The notes under the pieces were generated by a model. That model was given only the letters and a program-made list of their open reading frames with translations. It ran no database searches and was not told the DNA's origin. Shown here one piece after another: positions 60,776-64,000 of a stretch of 64,000 bases of DNA. Position 1 is the first letter of the stretch. Each line of letters starts with the position of its first letter. This DNA comes from Gavia stellata (Eukaryota; Chordata; Aves; Gaviiformes; Gaviidae), in the NCBI RefSeq assembly GCF_030936135.1, contig NC_082597.1, positions 80,334,495 to 80,398,494 on the forward strand, given 5' to 3'. Position numbers and translations under genes: made by a program.

Positions 60776-63244
60776 CTGAAAATAGCTGTAATGTAATCAC
60801 TTTCACCTGATACGTAAACAGAGACAAGTGGCAGTATGTTTAATGAGCAGCCAAGACCTGACATGCTTTCCAGTGTGGTGTCAACCTGTCCCTGGCCCGG
60901 ACTCCCCCTTCTTCCACCATCTCATACATGGGGCACGAACACAGCCTCTGGGGTCAGTTACTCCTGGTGCTGCCGCCTCTCTCTCTGTGTCTTTTGCACT
61001 CTTTACGACCAAGTCAATCAACGCTGTAGTTTACGATCAAGTCAATTAATGCTGTAGCTTTCAGTGCTATTTTCACCAGTCCGCTGTAGGAAGTTAAAGT
61101 CACATCCTAGCCACAAAACAAAACAATGACAAAAATCTTCTCCACTTTTCAATATAGTAAACCTGAGATTTGAGTCACAAACTACCTAAACTTACAGTAA
61201 AAAAAAAAAACAACAAAACCACAAACACCAAGCTGCTGACTTGAATTAGGGCTTCAGTTTGCTGCTGACAGTTTGTGTCTTTTTTTTAAAGTTGTTGGCC
61301 AGGGGTAAGTGTTTGTTACATGTGATTCACAATTTTCAGCTGCCTGCACTGAAAGGGGACAAAACAATATTAGTAATAGAGTTTCCCCCGACACGCATGT
61401 TCTGAGGGGCACTGGGGAAGACCGAGCTAACACGTGCAGCTGCCATGGGAGCAGGAAGGATGAAGCTTCTCGCTGTGCTTCTGGTAGCATCCCTCGCTGA
61501 CCGCAAACCTCTTGCGGCAACACGAGCGCTCAAAGCAATTTGAGCGGCGGCAGCCCAGGTCCTGCAAGAATGGTGAGCTGGAGGGGAAGCAGCTGGTTCG
61601 CTGTCAAAAACAACACAAGAAGGGCTGTGCCTCATCTCCCAGGAAACACCCAGCTGGCAGCAGGGAAGCGACGACTCCTCGAGCCGGTGTGTTCCCTGGG
61701 GTGGTGAGGGTGAGGACGCGGTACCGGCCTGCAGCAGCACAGCTAGAAGCGTCTGCAGCCAGATCACGCATCAGCGTGCGGGGAAACTAAGGGGACAGAG
61801 GACAACGGCCAGGATCAGGATCCTTTGGAGCCGTGAGCGCGGGAGGTGAGCAGCCTTCCCATTAAAGCTGTCTCTTCTCAAACCCCCTTCCTTTCACACC
61901 GTGCTATGGGATGGGACACTGGAGGTCACCTTCTGTTTTCCTTGGACAGCCAGCCAGACTGCTCTTCCTCTGATGAAGTCAGCAAACCTAACAAGAGGCT
62001 TCTCTCTCCAAGTCCCCACGGTTTGAGTGAGGATGTTGGGATGGAAAAAAAAACCCAGCCACCTGAATTGCCCCCACGCTGCAGCTGAGCAGAACCAGCT
62101 CTGAAGAGCAGTTCCTTAATGGTACTGCTCAGTTAAGGACAAAAGCCCATTTTTAGCTTTAAAAAACACAAAACAAAAAAACCTTCAAGAGCCATCTATT
62201 GCATTGTCAATTGGCAAGAACAGGATGTTGTGGTATTGTACCAGCCGCTTCTCTTGCACGTAACCCTAAGTATTAACCACTCCGGTATAGCTTAGAAGCC
62301 AAAGCAGCTACCCCTCTCCCAGAAGCCAGCTTAATATATTAAAAAAAAATAGAAATACTGCTTATTTTATGTTTCAAAAGACTGGGGGAAACAGTCGTAA
62401 GTATGGGTCATTTGTCTTTTTTAAGAATTGCTGCTGAGCCAACTGAAACACTTGTGCGTAGACAGCTTTAAAAAAAAATAATAAAATCAAATGTGGCTAG
62501 TCCTTACTTGTTCACATTGCTTATGAACTGACTACCAGCAACTGGCAGCCATAAAGCCCTAGTTTACTTTTTATGTTTTTGAGGTACTGGGTTTTTTTTT
62601 TCCTCTGAAGCAGCTCTCTAGCGCATCACCTGAAGCCCATCCATTAGAACAATAGTTACACCAGTATTTACATTTGTCTGAACTGTGTGTTCAGACCAGC
62701 CTTGCTGTAACCAGACCCTACGTCCTTTGGAATCGCTCCCGGTCTCCTTTCTTACGGGGAAAAGGTCTCCCTCCAGAGGTTGGCTCAGTGTCAGGGCTAA
62801 GGTGCACTGGTGAGGACGTGGGGCGTGAGGAGGGGAGAACATATTAGCGTTGATGGGTAGGGGCGTGTTTCAGTGGAACCAGAGAAAGGGTTTGATACCA
62901 AGAGAGCTTCCTTTTTAAAAACCACTGAAAGGATGTGCAATCCATTGCATACAATTGCTTCCTCTGTCAGGGAAAGATCTTTGAAGTGTTCTGCCCTTCT
63001 CCAGGAAAGGGGAGGAGATAAACCCAGCGGTACACTCGGTCTCCTCAGGCAGATGCTCACTTGTCCCTTCTTCGCTGTATTAATCTAGTCACTGCGTTCA
63101 CACTGAAGCCTCGCATTTCTTCCCCCCACCCCTCCTTTTTGCACAGAGTTTGTTCTTTTCAGATTTACAGGGACCTCTCAAACACTGGGGGAGCAGCCTG
63201 GAGGGGGAAGCAACTCCGATGCAGTCACACAAGCCTGCTGCCCC

Positions 63245-64000
63245 TCAAGACACTTCAATGATTTCCATGCTGCCTGAAAAGCTCGACTGACTGCCTACTT
63301 TCCCCAGTTCTTCTCTGGATCTGTTGTCCGACATGATGCTCTCCCCAAACTCCATCTGGCAGCTTCTGCGCTTGAACTGCTTCTCAAAAGAGCTTTCCTC
63401 GTGCCAGCTCCGCCTGGAGTCACCTCGGTCACCCTGCTTTGGCCTCCTGCGCACAGCACAGGCCTGGTCACAGCCCGTGGGCAGCTGACTACAGCTGTAG
63501 GCAGAGTAAGCAGCGCTGTTCCCATAGATGGCGGAGGCAGAGTAGAAATGCGAGGACTCGGTTGCAAAATACCAGCTGTTGGTAAGGGACGTAGCCGATG
63601 TCTGAGGAGCCAAGATGTCCGAGTGCCAGCCTTTGAGGCCCAGCCCAGCAGCAGACTTGGCCAAATGCTGCTGGCTGGTGGAGAGACCGAACAAGAAGTT
63701 CGTTCGGTAGTTGTCTTCCATGCTCCCGCTCCGGTGGAGGGGGTAGAGGAGCGACCGCTGAGTGGTGGCACTGCCGCCGGCTCTCCCCAGGTGTTGCCGT
63801 TTGCTCTGGCTATCCAGCTGCCAGGTCTTCTGGGGCTTCTTGGGAGGGTTTGCTTCCTCTTGGTCAGGGCTGGTTTCTGGGGTCTGCTCCGAGACCTCCT
63901 GGACAGGGGAGAACTGACACAACTTGCTGCTGCCCTCTAAAGCAGTCGCGTGTTTGTAGTATTCCAGGGTGTCTTCGGAGGAGGCAAAGCCCTGAACCGC
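63245..64000 (-). CDS. DUSP16: DUSP16 (MKP-7) C-terminal region, partial
   Basis: The complement from the window edge is open for 251 codons and ends in a stop at 63245-63247. It reads from AVQGFASSEDTLEYYK through KLCQFSPVQEVSEQTPET, LLYPLHRSGSMEDNY, LGLKGWHSDILAPQT, SWYFATESSHFYSASAIYG and KRRSCQMEFGESIMS to the terminal FSGSMEIIEVS. This matches the Ser-rich tail of human DUSP16 as remembered, ending in the same residues. DUSP16 is a dual-specificity phosphatase that dephosphorylates JNK and p38 and shuttles between nucleus and cytoplasm; the long tail governs localisation and stability. The rhodanese-like and catalytic domains, with the Cys active site, lie beyond 64000. No intron interrupts the segment, in keeping with one large last exon. 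Since vertebrate DUSP16 has about 660 residues, roughly 38% of the protein is here. Confidence 0.96.
   Translation of the reverse strand, partial: AVQGFASSEDTLEYYKHATALEGSSKLCQFSPVQEVSEQTPETSPDQEEANPPKKPQKTWQLDSQSKRQHLGRAGGSATTQRSLLYPLHRSGSMEDNYRTNFLFGLSTSQQHLAKSAAGLGLKGWHSDILAPQTSATSLTNSWYFATESSHFYSASAIYGNSAAYSAYSCSQLPTGCDQACAVRRRPKQGDRGDSRRSWHEESSFEKQFKRRSCQMEFGESIMSDNRSREELGKVGSQSSFSGSMEIIEVS

Larger units (their letters stand above)
60185..63244 (-). other. DUSP16: DUSP16 3' UTR
   Basis: Sequence downstream of the DUSP16 stop on the complement. The first AATAAA on that strand is at 60203-60208, which gives a 3' UTR of about 3.06 kb. The RNA would be U-rich in places (A tracts on the + strand at 61200-61211, 62050-62055 and 62341-62348). 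It contains a perfect 13-bp hairpin at 60745-60775. Downstream of the signal the complement is GT-rich, which supports cleavage near 60185. I saw no second gene in this stretch. Confidence 0.6.

Noticed and set aside
63295..63940. Long frames overlapping DUSP16 in other frames (complement 63295-63771 and + strand 63401-63940)
   Set aside because: They are shadows of the DUSP16 coding frame, which alone matches a known protein.

Overview
The window looks like euchromatic DNA from a bird. It has long introns, few coding bases, several chicken-repeat-1 (CR1) LINE copies whose 3' ends carry the TCATAGAAT-type terminus (read on the complement), and one endogenous retrovirus fragment. Two vertebrate genes are recognisable by their protein sequence, and they are arranged tail to tail. 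BORCS5 (LOH12CR1, myrlysin) runs on the + strand and DUSP16 (MKP-7) on the - strand. This is the same neighbour pair, in the same convergent orientation, that I recall from human 12p13, so the synteny appears conserved. I cannot name the species.

Layout. Bases 1-33758 are an intron, incomplete at its 5' end, upstream of the penultimate BORCS5 coding exon (33759-33916). An 18.2 kb intron (33917-52117) follows, then the last coding exon (52118-52348). The two exons encode 128 residues (52 + 76) plus one Gly codon split across the upstream junction. This is about two thirds of the protein; the N-terminal exon or exons with the myristoylation site lie outside the window or were not found. After a 3' UTR of uncertain length there are several kilobases without a gene. 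The 3' UTR of DUSP16 (about 60185-63244) and the last 251 codons of DUSP16 (63245-64000, complement) follow.

Mobile DNA is concentrated in the BORCS5 introns: a CR1 copy at 10524-11603 that contains a very short second CR1 end, a CR1 copy at 30488-31028, a CR1 copy at 43936-44757 with a 190-codon reverse-transcriptase remnant, and a retroviral LTR with primer-binding site, leader and broken gag start at 21554-22151. All three CR1 copies lie antisense to BORCS5. Weak matches to the old MIR SINE are scattered through the introns and the intergenic stretch.

Function. BORCS5 is a subunit of BORC, which recruits ARL8 and kinesin to lysosomes. DUSP16 is a JNK/p38 MAP-kinase phosphatase. They share no pathway that I know of; their adjacency is positional. 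I found no new gene system. The points most worth checking are the tRNA-iMet-primed retroviral LTR, the nested mini-CR1, a weak BORCS5 splice donor with a much stronger one 149 bases downstream, a perfect 13-bp hairpin in the probable DUSP16 3' UTR, and a 32-base near-perfect palindrome beside an AATAAA. All family assignments rest on remembered sequences; no database search was possible.
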